A model generated the notes under the pieces. The model did not search any database, was not told the origin of the DNA, and saw only the letters and a program-made list of their open reading frames with translations. Of a DNA stretch of 64,000 nt, positions 8,860 to 17,795 are shown piece after piece. A program made the position numbers and the translations under genes. Positions within the stretch are counted from its first letter, which is position 1. The number at the start of each line of letters is the position of its first letter. Source of the DNA: Psychrobacillus mangrovi (GTDB lineage Bacteria; Bacillota; Bacilli; Bacillales_A; Planococcaceae); assembly GCF_037104765.1 (NCBI RefSeq), contig NZ_JBAWSY010000006.1:62001-126000 (forward strand), written 5' to 3'.

Positions 8860-8947
8860 TTGAATTGCCCCTTTTGTATTGTATACAGTCAGGATACTAC
8901 AAAAGAGGACGATTTATTCAAAATCAACCAATAACTTTAACATAGCC

Positions 8948-8955
8948 ATATGATT
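8948..8955. repeat. Right 8-bp target-site duplication ATATGATT
   Basis: It is identical to 6669-6676. Joining at this sequence restores the integrase reading frame. Confidence 0.93.
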
Positions 8956-9284
8956 CAAGCTTTAAAAATTCACAAAGAAAAGCAAGAGAAAATCATTCAA
9001 CAATTGGGTGATGATTACTATAATCAGGACTTCATCTTTGCAAAAACAGAGCGGCAAGCTGGATATCCGATTGTTATCAAAATGGTACAACTTAGAATGG
9101 CAAGACTACTGACACTCGCAGATTTAAATACTGAATTAACCCCACACTCTTTACGACATACACATACATCACTTCTTGCAGAGGCTGGTGTAGCACTTGA
9201 ACAAATTATGGATAGACTTGGTCATTCAGATGATCAAATCACCAAAAATGTCTATCTCCACGTAACAAAAGAAATGAAAAAAGA

Positions 9285-9439
9285 AGCTTCCCAAAAGTTT
9301 TCACAACTAATGAGAAGCCTCAATTAAAATCCTCTATGTTAGCAAAATATTAGCATTTCACTTCCACCTTACATATAAACACTTATCATTCAAAGGTTCA
9401 TACTGCTTATTATATCATGCCGCCCGTAAGGTGAAAGTG
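9285..9439. other. Attachment-site copy 2 of the groEL island
   Basis: The integrase stop codon is followed by a GTTAGCAAAATATTAGCA motif, then a core TTATATCATGCCGCCC like the groEL 3' end, flanked by the inverted arms CACTTCCACCTTAC (9359-9372) and GTAAGGTGAAAGTG (9426-9439). It differs from copy 1 at many positions, so the two are old or independently acquired. Confidence 0.75.
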
Positions 9440-9613
9440 TGTAATATCTTTCACGAAGTGTTGGAAAAAGTGCGATATATCAAGGTTTTTGAGAATCTAA
9501 GTGAACATCTTGTATTAACTATCCGTTAGTTAATCAAACTATTCTAAATTGGTAAATAAAAAGGTATACTAATAGATATTTAATCCAACGAAAAAGTGAA
9601 ACGAGGTGAGAAT

Positions 9614-11386
9614 ATGCTGCAAGGAGAATTACATGAGTTAAAAGTAGAAAATTGGATGTTAAAACTTCCGAATACCGCCAGATTAAGTGATTCAGTTAGA
9701 GATACAGCAATAGCACTAACAAAAATGAATGTTGATTGTCTTCCTGTTTTAGGAAATTCCATGAACCCTATTGGAATTATAACGAACAGAATGTTATTGG
9801 ATGCATTTATTAATGATGGACGCGACGAACCTATTTTAAAATATATGTCTAGAGAAGATTTCTATATTATTTGTCCTCATGATTCCCTTTTGGATATCTA
9901 TAAATTACCTTATCAGTATTTTTTTGTTGTGAATGAAAAACATATATTGGTTGGAATGTTAACAAGAAATGAAATTATGAAGGGTCTTTCTACTTATATA
10001 GAACGAAAAACTCAAGATTTACATACTACTGACATATTGGATATTATCTTAAATAGTGCCTATGAAGGCGTAGCAGTTGTTGATAAGGAAGGAATTATTG
10101 TTGAGTTTAATGAAGCTTACAGCCGGTTTATAGGTGTAGATAAAAAAGACGCTATTGGTCGTCCTGTTTCGGAGATTATCGACAATACTAACCTTCATCA
10201 TACGGTAAAGTCCGGAATTCCTGAACGGGGTGTAATTCAATATATTCAAGGCCAACCAATGGTGGTGCACCGTATTCCATTGTGGAGGGAAGGAGAATTG
10301 GTTGGAGCAGTGGGAATGTTGATTTTTGAAGGTGTGACAGAGCTTTATCGTATTTATGAACGTTTTCTGGAAAAAACTCTACAGATCGGAACGATTAAAA
10401 GTCAAAAGCTTTTTTCAAATAGAATAGGAAGTAATTCGACCATCGAACAAATTATTGGTACGAATGATTCTATTGCAAGTCTCAAACGTATGACAAGAAA
10501 GGTAGCTAAAACGGAAGCTACAGTTTTAATTACAGGAGAAAGCGGTACAGGGAAGGAAATGTTTGCACATAGCATTCATGATCTTAGTCATCATAATCAA
10601 GGACCATTTATAAGTGTAAATTGTGGTGCCATTCCTGAACATCTATTTGAGTCAGAGTTATTTGGATATGAAGAAGGTGCTTTTACTGGTGCCAAAAGAG
10701 GTGGGAAACCTGGTAAATTTGAATTGGCTGAATCTGGCACGATATTTCTAGATGAGATTGGTGAAATGCCCCAAATGATGCAAACAAAATTACTTCGGGT
10801 CTTACAGGAAAAGATGTTTGAACGCGTTGGAGGTATTAAACAAATCCAATTAAAGGCAAGAGTTGTTACAGCAACGAATCGGGATTTAAAGGAAATGGTT
10901 CAGTCGGGCACATTTCGGGAGGATTTATATTATCGAATAAATGTGATTGAACTTGCTATCCCACCGCTGAGAAAGAGACAGGAGGATATCCCTATCCTAA
11001 TATCTCATTACTTAACAGAAATATGTAAGAAATATGAAATGGCGGAGAAAGAAATCACAGATGAGGCAATTTACTCTTTAATGGGTTATGAATGGTATGG
11101 AAACATACGGGAACTTGCAAATATCATTGAAAAGTTAGTTATCTTAACAGAGGGAAATACAATTGATTTACGCCATCTTCCTAATTATATAAAGCGTCAG
11201 CATTTTTCTCATACCCCTTCCCTATCCCCAATTAATCAAATGAAAAAGGAAGAGGATAATAAAGAAAAAGAAATGATTATTCAACTATTAGAGGAGTCAG
11301 CAGGAAATAAATCAAAAGCAGCCGATAAACTGGGAATTCACCGTACGACATTATACAAAAAGTTAAAAAAATACGGATTGCTTTAA
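9614..11386 (+). CDS. Sigma-54 interaction activator with CBS and PAS domains
   Basis: This 590-residue bacterial enhancer-binding protein activates RNA polymerase with sigma-54 (SigL). An N-terminal CBS-like pair (about residues 15-140) is followed by a PAS sensor domain (about 145-265). Then comes the AAA+ domain with Walker A GESGTGKE, the sigma-54 contact loop GAFTGA and Walker B GTIFLDEIGE. A C-terminal Fis-type helix-turn-helix ends NKSKAADKLGIHRTTLYKKL. I chose ATG at 9614 because AGGTGAG lies just upstream. It almost certainly controls the adjacent alcohol dehydrogenase/semialdehyde dehydrogenase pair, which has a -24/-12 promoter. The signal sensed by PAS/CBS is unknown. Confidence 0.92.
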   Translation: MLQGELHELKVENWMLKLPNTARLSDSVRDTAIALTKMNVDCLPVLGNSMNPIGIITNRMLLDAFINDGRDEPILKYMSREDFYIICPHDSLLDIYKLPYQYFFVVNEKHILVGMLTRNEIMKGLSTYIERKTQDLHTTDILDIILNSAYEGVAVVDKEGIIVEFNEAYSRFIGVDKKDAIGRPVSEIIDNTNLHHTVKSGIPERGVIQYIQGQPMVVHRIPLWREGELVGAVGMLIFEGVTELYRIYERFLEKTLQIGTIKSQKLFSNRIGSNSTIEQIIGTNDSIASLKRMTRKVAKTEATVLITGESGTGKEMFAHSIHDLSHHNQGPFISVNCGAIPEHLFESELFGYEEGAFTGAKRGGKPGKFELAESGTIFLDEIGEMPQMMQTKLLRVLQEKMFERVGGIKQIQLKARVVTATNRDLKEMVQSGTFREDLYYRINVIELAIPPLRKRQEDIPILISHYLTEICKKYEMAEKEITDEAIYSLMGYEWYGNIRELANIIEKLVILTEGNTIDLRHLPNYIKRQHFSHTPSLSPINQMKKEEDNKEKEMIIQLLEESAGNKSKAADKLGIHRTTLYKKLKKYGLL

Positions 11387-11420
11387 TCAATCAGTGTAGA
11401 TTAAAAGCAACATTTTCTAC

Positions 11421-11448
11421 AAAAGTGTAGCTTATTAACTACACTTTT
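11421..11448. promoter_or_regulatory. Inverted repeat: terminator or activator binding site
   Basis: AAAAGTGTAG (11421-11430) and CTACACTTTT (11439-11448) form a perfect 10-bp inverted repeat, and TCTACA just upstream extends the pattern. It lies 35-62 bp before the -24 element. It could end the regulator transcript (T run follows) and also be the upstream activating sequence of the sigma-54 activator. Confidence 0.6.
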
Positions 11449-11482
11449 TTATATGAGCGCTTACTATACAGGATTCTATAAC

Positions 11483-11500
11483 TTGGCATCGTTTTTGCAT
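11483..11500 (+). promoter_or_regulatory. Sigma-54 (-24/-12) promoter of the ADH operon
   Basis: TTGGCATCGTTTTTGCAT matches the sigma-54 consensus TGGCAC-N5-TTGCA, with GG and GC correctly spaced. It is 35 bp before the alcohol dehydrogenase start and next to a sigma-54 activator gene. Confidence 0.9.
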
Positions 11501-11534
11501 AGTATTCTATGAAGGAGAAAGGGAGGTAATTTAA

Positions 11535-12734
11535 TTGGAAAAACATGCTGTTTTTCGTACACCACAAACAATTCATTATGGTCGAAAAGCGTTTGAAAAA
11601 GTGGGTTTGGAAACGTTAGACAGAGGAAAAAAAGCATTAATCATCAGTGATAAAGTGATGGAAAGACTAGGCTATATTGAGGAATGTAGAAATTTACTTT
11701 TGAATCTGAATGTTGAAAGCGTTTTCTACACTGGGGTTGATTCCGAACCAACAGATGTTTATGTAGCGGAATCACTGGAAATATTTCAAAAGGAAAACTG
11801 CGATGTAATCATTTCGCTTGGTGGCGGAAGCTGTATTGACACAGCAAAGGCAATTTCAGTGTTAGCAACCAATGGTGGTTACATTGGGGATTACATGGGC
11901 GGCAAAAAACTTGCTGATAAACAGCCCATCCCCCATATTTCCATTCCGACAACTGCTGGAACTGGTTCAGAGGCAACAGATGCCACCATTATTACGAATA
12001 CAACCGATGACGTAAAAATGATGATTAAACAACCCGCATTTATGCCGGAAGTTGCCATTGTCGATCCATTATTGACGCTTTCTTCTCCAAAGGGTGTTAC
12101 AGCAGCTACAGGAGTTGATGCGCTAAGCCATGCAATAGAAGCCTATTTATCAATAAAGGCACAGCCAATGACAGATATGCTTGCACTCTCCGCTATTGAG
12201 AAAATAGTAAAAAACTTAAAGATTACCTATGAAGATGGGAAAAACATCGATGCAAGAGAAGCAATGTCTCTAGGGTCCCTACAAGCTGGAATGGCTTTTA
12301 GCAATGCATCTGTTTGTCTTGTTCATGGAATGTCCAGACCAATTGGTGCGTTATTTCATGTCCCACATGGTATATCCAACGCCATGCTACTCCCTGCCGT
12401 TCTTGACTTTAGTAAAGATGCGTGTATCGCACGCTTAGCCGATTTAGCAAGAATATTTAAATCTGATAGCGGTAATCTTTCCAATGAAGAGGCTGCTGAG
12501 CTAACTGTATATGAAGTGAAAAAACTTTGTCAGGAATTAGAGATTCCTAATTTAAAAGGCTGGGGAATCCAACCGGAGGCTTTCAAAAATGCAATTAGTA
12601 AAATGGCTGAAGACGCACTGGCAAGTGGCAGTCCCAATAACAATCCAAAAATACCTACCAAACAAGAAATAGAGGCACTTTATGAAGTGTGTTTTGAATA
12701 TCAATTCAGCTCAGAAAGTATGGTAGCAAAATAA
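11535..12734 (+). CDS. Iron-containing alcohol dehydrogenase
   Basis: This 399-residue NAD(P)-dependent dehydrogenase belongs to the iron-activated ADH family. It has the nucleotide-binding GGGSCIDTAK motif near residue 95, the PTTAGTGSEAT segment, and metal-ligand motifs DALSHAIEAY and HGMSRPIGALFHVPHG. The TTG start follows AAAGGGAGG. It is the first gene after a sigma-54 promoter and is followed 54 bp later by a CoA-acylating semialdehyde dehydrogenase. The pair would turn an alcohol or hydroxy acid into a semialdehyde and then an acyl-CoA. 3-Hydroxypropionate or 3-hydroxyisobutyrate are plausible substrates by inference only. Confidence 0.88.
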   Translation: MEKHAVFRTPQTIHYGRKAFEKVGLETLDRGKKALIISDKVMERLGYIEECRNLLLNLNVESVFYTGVDSEPTDVYVAESLEIFQKENCDVIISLGGGSCIDTAKAISVLATNGGYIGDYMGGKKLADKQPIPHISIPTTAGTGSEATDATIITNTTDDVKMMIKQPAFMPEVAIVDPLLTLSSPKGVTAATGVDALSHAIEAYLSIKAQPMTDMLALSAIEKIVKNLKITYEDGKNIDAREAMSLGSLQAGMAFSNASVCLVHGMSRPIGALFHVPHGISNAMLLPAVLDFSKDACIARLADLARIFKSDSGNLSNEEAAELTVYEVKKLCQELEIPNLKGWGIQPEAFKNAISKMAEDALASGSPNNNPKIPTKQEIEALYEVCFEYQFSSESMVAK

Positions 12735-12788
12735 AAAAGTACCTTTATATCGAAAAATAAATCCAAAATTTATTAGGAGGTTTTTCCA

Positions 12789-14249
12789 TTGACACAAACT
12801 AAGATAAAAACACTAAAAAACTATGTAGGCGGTAAATGGATAGAAGCAGATACAGATCAATCACTTGAAGTCTATAATCCTGCAACAGGTGAAGTGATTG
12901 CCCATGTCCCAATTTCGACGACAAAAGATACAGATCATGCTATTGAGGTTGCCGCAAAAACATTCAAAACTTGGAAAGACGTCCCTGTTCCAAAACGGGC
13001 CCGTATTCTATTTAAATTTCAGCAACTATTAGTAGACAATCATGATGAACTTGCTAGATTGATCACAATTGAGAACGGTAAAAATTTGGCGGAAGCATAC
13101 GGTGAAGTGCAGCGCGGAATTGAAAACGTGGAATTTGCTGCCGGTGCCCCTACATTAATGATGGGTGAATCGCTTCCATCAATTGCTACAGAGTTGGAAT
13201 CTGGAATATATCGCTATCCAATTGGAGTTATTGCTGGGATTACACCATTTAACTTTCCAATGATGGTGCCTTGCTGGATGTTCCCAATGGCTATTGCTAC
13301 TGGAAATACATTTGTTATGAAGCCATCAGAGCGCACACCATTACTTGCAAATCGCTTGGCAGAGCTATTTGAAGAAGCAGGTTTACCAGCAGGCGTATTT
13401 AATATTGTTCATGGAGCACATGATGTAGTAAATAGTTTATTGGACCATAAGCAAACAGCAGCAATATCTTTTGTTGGATCTCAACCCGTTGCCGAGTATG
13501 TCTACAAACGAGGAACAAGTAATTTGAAACGTGTTCAGGCCCTAGCAGGAGCAAAAAATCATTCCATCGTTTTACGTGATGCGAATTTGGAAAATGCTAC
13601 AACACAAATTATGAATGCTGCATTTGGCTCTGCTGGAGAACGTTGTATGGCAGCTTCTGTAGTAGCTGTAGAAGATTCAATAGCGGATGAGTTTATTGAA
13701 TTACTTACAGAGAAAGCGAACCAAATTCAAATTGGAAACGGATTGGATGAAGGGATATTCCTTGGACCTGTCATTCGTGACAATCATAAAGCGCGTACAC
13801 TGGACTATATCGAAAGTGGCGAAAAAGAAGGAGCTAAACTTGTCCGTGATGGTCGTCTGGATGAAGCGGCAAAACAAGAAGGATATTTTGTAGGGCCTAC
13901 TATCTTTGATAATGTAACTTCAGAAATGAAGATATGGCAGGAGGAAATTTTTGCGCCAGTGTTGTCGATTTCAAGAGTGCAGAACCTCGAAGATGCAATT
14001 CATTTAACCAATCAATCACGTTTTGCGAATGGTGCTTGTATCTTTACAAATGATGGTGGAAGTGTTCGGAAGTTCCGGGAAACAATCGATGCAGGTATGT
14101 TAGGAGTAAATATTGGTGTCCCCGCACCAATGGCTTTCTTCCCATTCTCTGGGTGGAAAGATTCCTTCTATGGAGATCTACATGCAAATGGAAAAGATGG
14201 AGTGCAATTTTATACACGAAAAAAAGTGATCACTACAAAGTGGGTATAA
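12789..14249 (+). CDS. CoA-acylating methylmalonate/malonate-semialdehyde dehydrogenase
   Basis: The 486-residue aldehyde dehydrogenase has the MmsA/IolA signature. It has the usual ITPFNFPMMVPCWMFP segment, and the active-site cysteine lies in GSAGERCMA. The family makes acetyl-CoA or propionyl-CoA from malonate or methylmalonate semialdehyde with NAD and CoA. The TTG start follows an AGGAGG at 8 bp. It is co-transcribed with the upstream iron ADH from the sigma-54 promoter and ends at a strong hairpin. IolA itself normally sits in inositol operons; none is here, so this copy serves a different pathway. Confidence 0.88.
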   Translation: MTQTKIKTLKNYVGGKWIEADTDQSLEVYNPATGEVIAHVPISTTKDTDHAIEVAAKTFKTWKDVPVPKRARILFKFQQLLVDNHDELARLITIENGKNLAEAYGEVQRGIENVEFAAGAPTLMMGESLPSIATELESGIYRYPIGVIAGITPFNFPMMVPCWMFPMAIATGNTFVMKPSERTPLLANRLAELFEEAGLPAGVFNIVHGAHDVVNSLLDHKQTAAISFVGSQPVAEYVYKRGTSNLKRVQALAGAKNHSIVLRDANLENATTQIMNAAFGSAGERCMAASVVAVEDSIADEFIELLTEKANQIQIGNGLDEGIFLGPVIRDNHKARTLDYIESGEKEGAKLVRDGRLDEAAKQEGYFVGPTIFDNVTSEMKIWQEEIFAPVLSISRVQNLEDAIHLTNQSRFANGACIFTNDGGSVRKFRETIDAGMLGVNIGVPAPMAFFPFSGWKDSFYGDLHANGKDGVQFYTRKKVITTKWV

Positions 14250-14260
14250 TATTTTCACAG

Positions 14261-14297
14261 CAAAGAAGCTATGGCATTCAGTCATAGCTTCTTTGTT
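14261..14297 (+). terminator. Terminator of the ADH-MMSDH operon
   Basis: CAAAGAAGCTATG (14261-14273) pairs perfectly with CATAGCTTCTTTG (14283-14295), 12 bp past the stop codon. Confidence 0.85.
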
Positions 14298-14525
14298 GTC
14301 CCAACATTTACTGGCAAGATTATAGTCGTTTATAGGTCAGGCATAAGGAGAAAAATGGAAATACAAGAAATGCAGCAATGATAATTTTCCTATTCTCATT
14401 TTGTGTATACATAAATGCATTTCTGCAGAAAATAAACTAGAATATACTGCTTTTGCCTTAATGTTTAAAGTCTCTCTATCAGATTAGAGCTCAATATCAA
14501 AGGATTAAATAAAGGGGAAAAGTAG

Positions 14526-15479
14526 ATGAAGATTCGGTTCGGTTATGTAGCAAATGCATTAGGCTTATGGGATGCAAGCCCCTCAAAAACATTAACATTT
14601 ACACGGTATTCAACGCTTCCTAAAAACGGAAGAATGGAAAAATTGAAGTTTGTAACAGCACAAAATTTACATCATACAAAAAGAATTTTGTATTATAATA
14701 TCGCCCATGAAATAGAACTATACCGATTTTCAAGCTCACTTGTCCCATTAGCAACCCATCCGGAAGTGATGTGGGATTTCCTAACTCCATTCAAAAAGGA
14801 ATGGGAAGAAATTGGTGATATTATCCGACATTTTAATCTTAGAGTAAGCTTTCATCCAAATCAATTTACACTTTTCACTAGCCCAAGAGAAGAAGTAACC
14901 ATAAATGCAGTAAAAGATATGGAATATCATTTTAGAATGCTCCAAGCAATGAATGCCCTCGATTACGGATTAATTAATATTCATATTGGTGGAGCCTATG
15001 GGGATAAAAGTAATGCCATAAACCGTTTCCATCAAAATCTAAAAAAATTACCAAAGGAAATCAAGAAGCATATGACCCTAGAAAATGATGATAAAACGTA
15101 CGATATTAAGGAAACACTCATTACTTGTGAAAAGGAAAACATACCAATGGTACTGGATTATCATCACTATATGGCGAATAACATGGAGGGTGAGCTCCCT
15201 CTTTACTTACCCCATATATTTGAAACTTGGAATAACGTTAGTATTGTACCGAAAGTCCACATTTCTTCACCAAAATCTGATCAAGCCTATCGTTCCCATG
15301 CTGATTTTGTTTCCTTAAACTTTATCCTCCCCTTCTTAAAGATGGCAAAGGAGCTTAATCAGGACTTTGACATAATGATAGAAGCAAAACAAAAGAACCT
15401 TGCCATGCAAAGACTTGTAGAGGAAATAGCTGCAATTCGTGGAGTCAAACGTATTTCGAGCTCTTCTGTGGAATGGTAA
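14526..15479 (+). CDS. uvsE: UV DNA damage endonuclease
   Basis: The 317-residue product matches UvsE/UVDE, the TIM-barrel endonuclease that nicks DNA 5' to UV photoproducts. Recognisable parts are the opening RFGYVANALGLWD, LYRFSSSLVPLATHP, VSFHPNQFT, INIHIGG and the metal-site region LENDDK...VLDYHH. Length is normal. The start follows AAAGGGGAAAAG. It stands alone between the ADH operon terminator and the groEL-proximal attachment site, the last cargo gene of island module 1. Sporadic uvsE genes are common mobile cargo in Bacillales. Confidence 0.93.
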   Translation: MKIRFGYVANALGLWDASPSKTLTFTRYSTLPKNGRMEKLKFVTAQNLHHTKRILYYNIAHEIELYRFSSSLVPLATHPEVMWDFLTPFKKEWEEIGDIIRHFNLRVSFHPNQFTLFTSPREEVTINAVKDMEYHFRMLQAMNALDYGLINIHIGGAYGDKSNAINRFHQNLKKLPKEIKKHMTLENDDKTYDIKETLITCEKENIPMVLDYHHYMANNMEGELPLYLPHIFETWNNVSIVPKVHISSPKSDQAYRSHADFVSLNFILPFLKMAKELNQDFDIMIEAKQKNLAMQRLVEEIAAIRGVKRISSSSVEW

Positions 15480-15521
15480 CCATTGAGGACTGCATAAAAG
15501 TGAAACTCAATATAAAAAAAG

Positions 15522-15557
15522 AAGCCCCCCAAAAGTTTAGTCAACTTTTGAGAAGCC
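15522..15557 (-). terminator. groEL terminator built from an integrase-tail copy
   Basis: On the minus strand CAAAAGTT and AACTTTTG form an 8-bp hairpin, followed by a T run after GGGGGGCTTC. On the plus strand the same bases read as the last codons of an integrase (KFSQLLRSL), so the island boundary appears to supply the groEL terminator. Confidence 0.6.
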
Positions 15558-15664
15558 TCCGGTAATTTAAATATTTATTAGCAAAATGTTAGTATTTCAC
15601 TCTCATCTTACTTATAAACCCATACATATCAAGGGTTGAAGCGGCTTATTACATCATGCCGCCC
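15522..15664. other. Attachment-site copy 3, junction with groEL
   Basis: An integrase-tail relic, the TTAGCAAAATGTTAG motif and one arm (CACTCTCATCTTAC, 15598-15611) lead into the core, which is the groEL 3' end (15638-15664). The second arm present in copies 1 and 2 is replaced by groEL coding sequence, as expected of an island/chromosome junction. Confidence 0.75.
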
Positions 15665-17280
15665 ATTCCGCCCATGTCAGGCATACCCATGCCGCCGCCT
15701 GCTGGTTCAGGGATGTCTGCTACTACTGCTTCTGTAGTTAAGAATAGAGAAGCTACAGATGCAGCGTTTTGAAGAGCTGAACGAGTTACTTTAGTTGGAT
15801 CTACGATACCAGCATCCATCATGTTTACCCATTCGCCTGTTGCTGCGTTGAAACCAGTACCGATTTCTTCGCGTTTTAGACGATCCACAACGATTGATCC
15901 TTCTAGACCAGCGTTGTTTGCGATTTGACGAACTGGTTCTTCTAATGCACGAAGTACGATTCTTAGACCCGTTGCTACGTCGCCTTCTTTTGTTTCAGCT
16001 AGTTCAGCTACTTTGTTGTATACGTTCACTAGTGCTGTACCACCACCAGATACGATACCTTCTTCAACAGCTGCACGAGTTGCGTTTAGAGCATCTTCAA
16101 TACGAAGTTTGCGTTCTTTTAGTTCTGTTTCTGTTGCTGCTCCGACTTTAACAACTGCTACACCACCAGCAAGTTTAGCAAGGCGTTCTTGTAGTTTTTC
16201 TTTATCGAATTCAGAAGTAGTTTCTTCTAATTGAACACGGATTTGAGCTACGCGACTAGCAATGCGTTCTGATTCCCCGTTACCTTCAACGATTGTTGTG
16301 TTGTCTTTTGTTACAACAACTTTAGAAGCGCGTCCAAGTTGCGTAATGTTTGTAGATTTTAAATCTAATCCTAAGTCTTCTGTAATTACTTCAGCGCCAG
16401 TTAGGATAGCGATATCCTCAAGCATTGCTTTACGACGGTCACCGAATCCTGGAGCTTTTACTGCTACAGCATTGAATGTTCCACGAAGTTTGTTAACAAC
16501 TAGAGTAGCCAAAGCTTCTCCTTCAATATCTTCTGAGATTAATAAAAGAGGTTTACCTTGTTGTACTACTTGCTCAAGTACAGGAAGAATTTCTTGGATG
16601 CTTGAGATTTTTTTATCTGTAATTAAGATATATGGATTATCAAGCACTGCTTCCATTTTATCTGTGTTTGTTGCCATATACGCAGAAGTATATCCGCGGT
16701 CGAATTGCATACCTTCTACCACGTCAAGCTCTGTAGTAAATCCTTTAGATTCTTCGATTGTAATAACACCATCGTTCCCAACGCGTTCCATTGCTTCTGC
16801 GATTAATTCGCCTACTTCATTATCACCAGAAGAAATTGCAGCAACTTGAGCGATAGACTCTTTGCCTTCGATTTCTTTAGAGATTGCTTTTAACTCAGTA
16901 ACTGCAGCTGCAACTGCTAGGTCAATCCCTTTACGGATTCCTACTGGATTTGCTCCTGCTGTTACGTTTTTCAATCCTTCACGGATCATAGATTGTGCCA
17001 AAACAGTAGCAGTTGTAGTACCGTCACCAGCGATATCATTAGTTTTAGAAGCAACTTCTGCAACTAATTTTGCACCCATGTTTTCAAATGCATCTTCTAA
17101 TTCGATATCTTTTGCAATTGTTACACCATCATTTGTAATAAGTGGTGAGCCAAATTTTTTCTCAAGAACAACATTACGTCCTTTTGGTCCAAGTGTTACT
17201 TTTACAGCATCTGCAAGTTTATCTACCCCACGTAGCATTGCACTACGAGCGTCTTCACTGAATTTAATTTCTTTTGCCAT
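15649..17280 (-). CDS. groEL: Chaperonin GroEL (60 kDa)
   Basis: The 543-residue protein is a standard GroEL. It has LGPKGRNVVLE, the ATP-site NDGVTIAKDIELED and DGTTTATVLAQ segments, and ends in the usual Gly-Met tail GGMGGMM. It forms the double-ring folding chamber with GroES, encoded 43 bp upstream in the same operon under a CIRCE operator. The last codons coincide with the core of an integrase attachment site shared with two more copies to the left, so integration preserves the coding sequence. Confidence 0.99.
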   Translation of the reverse strand: MAKEIKFSEDARSAMLRGVDKLADAVKVTLGPKGRNVVLEKKFGSPLITNDGVTIAKDIELEDAFENMGAKLVAEVASKTNDIAGDGTTTATVLAQSMIREGLKNVTAGANPVGIRKGIDLAVAAAVTELKAISKEIEGKESIAQVAAISSGDNEVGELIAEAMERVGNDGVITIEESKGFTTELDVVEGMQFDRGYTSAYMATNTDKMEAVLDNPYILITDKKISSIQEILPVLEQVVQQGKPLLLISEDIEGEALATLVVNKLRGTFNAVAVKAPGFGDRRKAMLEDIAILTGAEVITEDLGLDLKSTNITQLGRASKVVVTKDNTTIVEGNGESERIASRVAQIRVQLEETTSEFDKEKLQERLAKLAGGVAVVKVGAATETELKERKLRIEDALNATRAAVEEGIVSGGGTALVNVYNKVAELAETKEGDVATGLRIVLRALEEPVRQIANNAGLEGSIVVDRLKREEIGTGFNAATGEWVNMMDAGIVDPTKVTRSALQNAASVASLFLTTEAVVADIPEPAGGGMGMPDMGGMGGMM

Positions 17281-17323
17281 GATTTAATAACCTCCTAATG
17301 ATTAATTATTAATTCGTTTTTTA

Positions 17324-17608
17324 TTAGCCAATTACAGCTAGTACATCGCTTTCGCGTAATATTAAATATTCGGTATTTTCATATTTCACTTCTGTGCCTG
17401 AGTATTTAGAGAAGATGATACGGTCTCCTTCATTCACGTCTAACTCGACGCGAGTCCCGTTTTCAAGTACTCGTCCAGTACCTACAGCAACAACTTTTCC
17501 TTCTTGTGGCTTCTCTTTAGCAGAGTCTGGAAGTACGATGCCAGATGCTGTTTTTTCTTCAGCTTCGATTAATTCGATTACGATACGATCTCCTAATGGT
17601 CTTAACAA
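17324..17608 (-). CDS. groES: Co-chaperonin GroES (10 kDa)
   Basis: The 94-residue protein begins LRPLGDRIVIELIEAEEKT and has the mobile loop TASGIVLPDSAKEKPQ, the normal length and content of GroES. The start codon is TTG (17608) with GGGAGGT upstream. It caps the GroEL ring. It is the first gene of the operon, downstream of the CIRCE element. Confidence 0.98.
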   Translation of the reverse strand: MLRPLGDRIVIELIEAEEKTASGIVLPDSAKEKPQEGKVVAVGTGRVLENGTRVELDVNEGDRIIFSKYSGTEVKYENTEYLILRESDVLAVIG

Positions 17609-17646
17609 GTGAAACTACCTCCCTAAAATAGTAAAATTTAATATTA

Positions 17647-17673
17647 TTAGCACTCTATCTCTTTGAGTGCTAA
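17647..17673. promoter_or_regulatory. CIRCE operator (HrcA site) of groES-groEL
   Basis: TTAGCACTC, 9 bases, GAGTGCTAA: an exact consensus CIRCE inverted repeat 39 bp before groES. A -35/-10 pair (TTGCAA and TATTAT, 17 bp apart) lies next to it on the minus strand. Confidence 0.98.
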
Positions 17674-17795
17674 CACACTTATAATAATAATTAAACACAG
17701 AACATTTTGCAAGTGAGAAGGTGTTAATTTTTTCTTTTATTGCTTTTTTCCTTTACAATAAAAAGAGAATTGTGATCTAGAAAGGAACTAAATGA

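Larger units (their letters stand above)
6677..8947. mobile_element. IS1595-type element carrying an alpha/beta hydrolase gene
   Basis: The 2,271-bp element is bounded by inverted repeats of about 27 bp. The left end starts GGCTATGTTAAAG and continues through GGTTGATTT; the right end is the inverted match, with 22 of 27 positions shared. Both sides carry the same 8-bp sequence ATATGATT. Inside are an alpha/beta hydrolase gene reading rightwards from the left end and an IS1595-type transposase reading leftwards from the right end, so the two genes converge. The transposase is broken by a small internal deletion. Passenger genes are known in the IS1595 family; this one is inserted in the integrase gene of the island. 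Confidence 0.92.
6358..9327 (+). pseudogene. Tyrosine recombinase/integrase, interrupted by an IS1595-type element
   Basis: Two blocks make one damaged gene. Block 1 (6358-6676) encodes KDKKTIEQLEEEEVPKYLE and, further on, YTGIRVGELVALKWKDID, the box I region with the catalytic arginine. Block 2 (8956-9327) encodes HSLRHTH, LGH and the NVYLHV tyrosine motif. Removing 6677-8947 and one 8-bp duplication rejoins the frames as VVVDEDMIQALKIH. The gene is inactive for three reasons: the N-terminal domain is missing and replaced by a foreign integrase tail, there is a frameshift near 6576, and it carries the insertion. Its 3' end abuts attachment-site copy 2, as expected for an integrase that acts at the groEL 3' end. 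Confidence 0.85.

Noticed and set aside
15894..17287. Long plus-strand frames opposite groEL
   Set aside because: They mirror the codon structure of groEL, have no ribosome-binding sites and encode low-complexity sequence.
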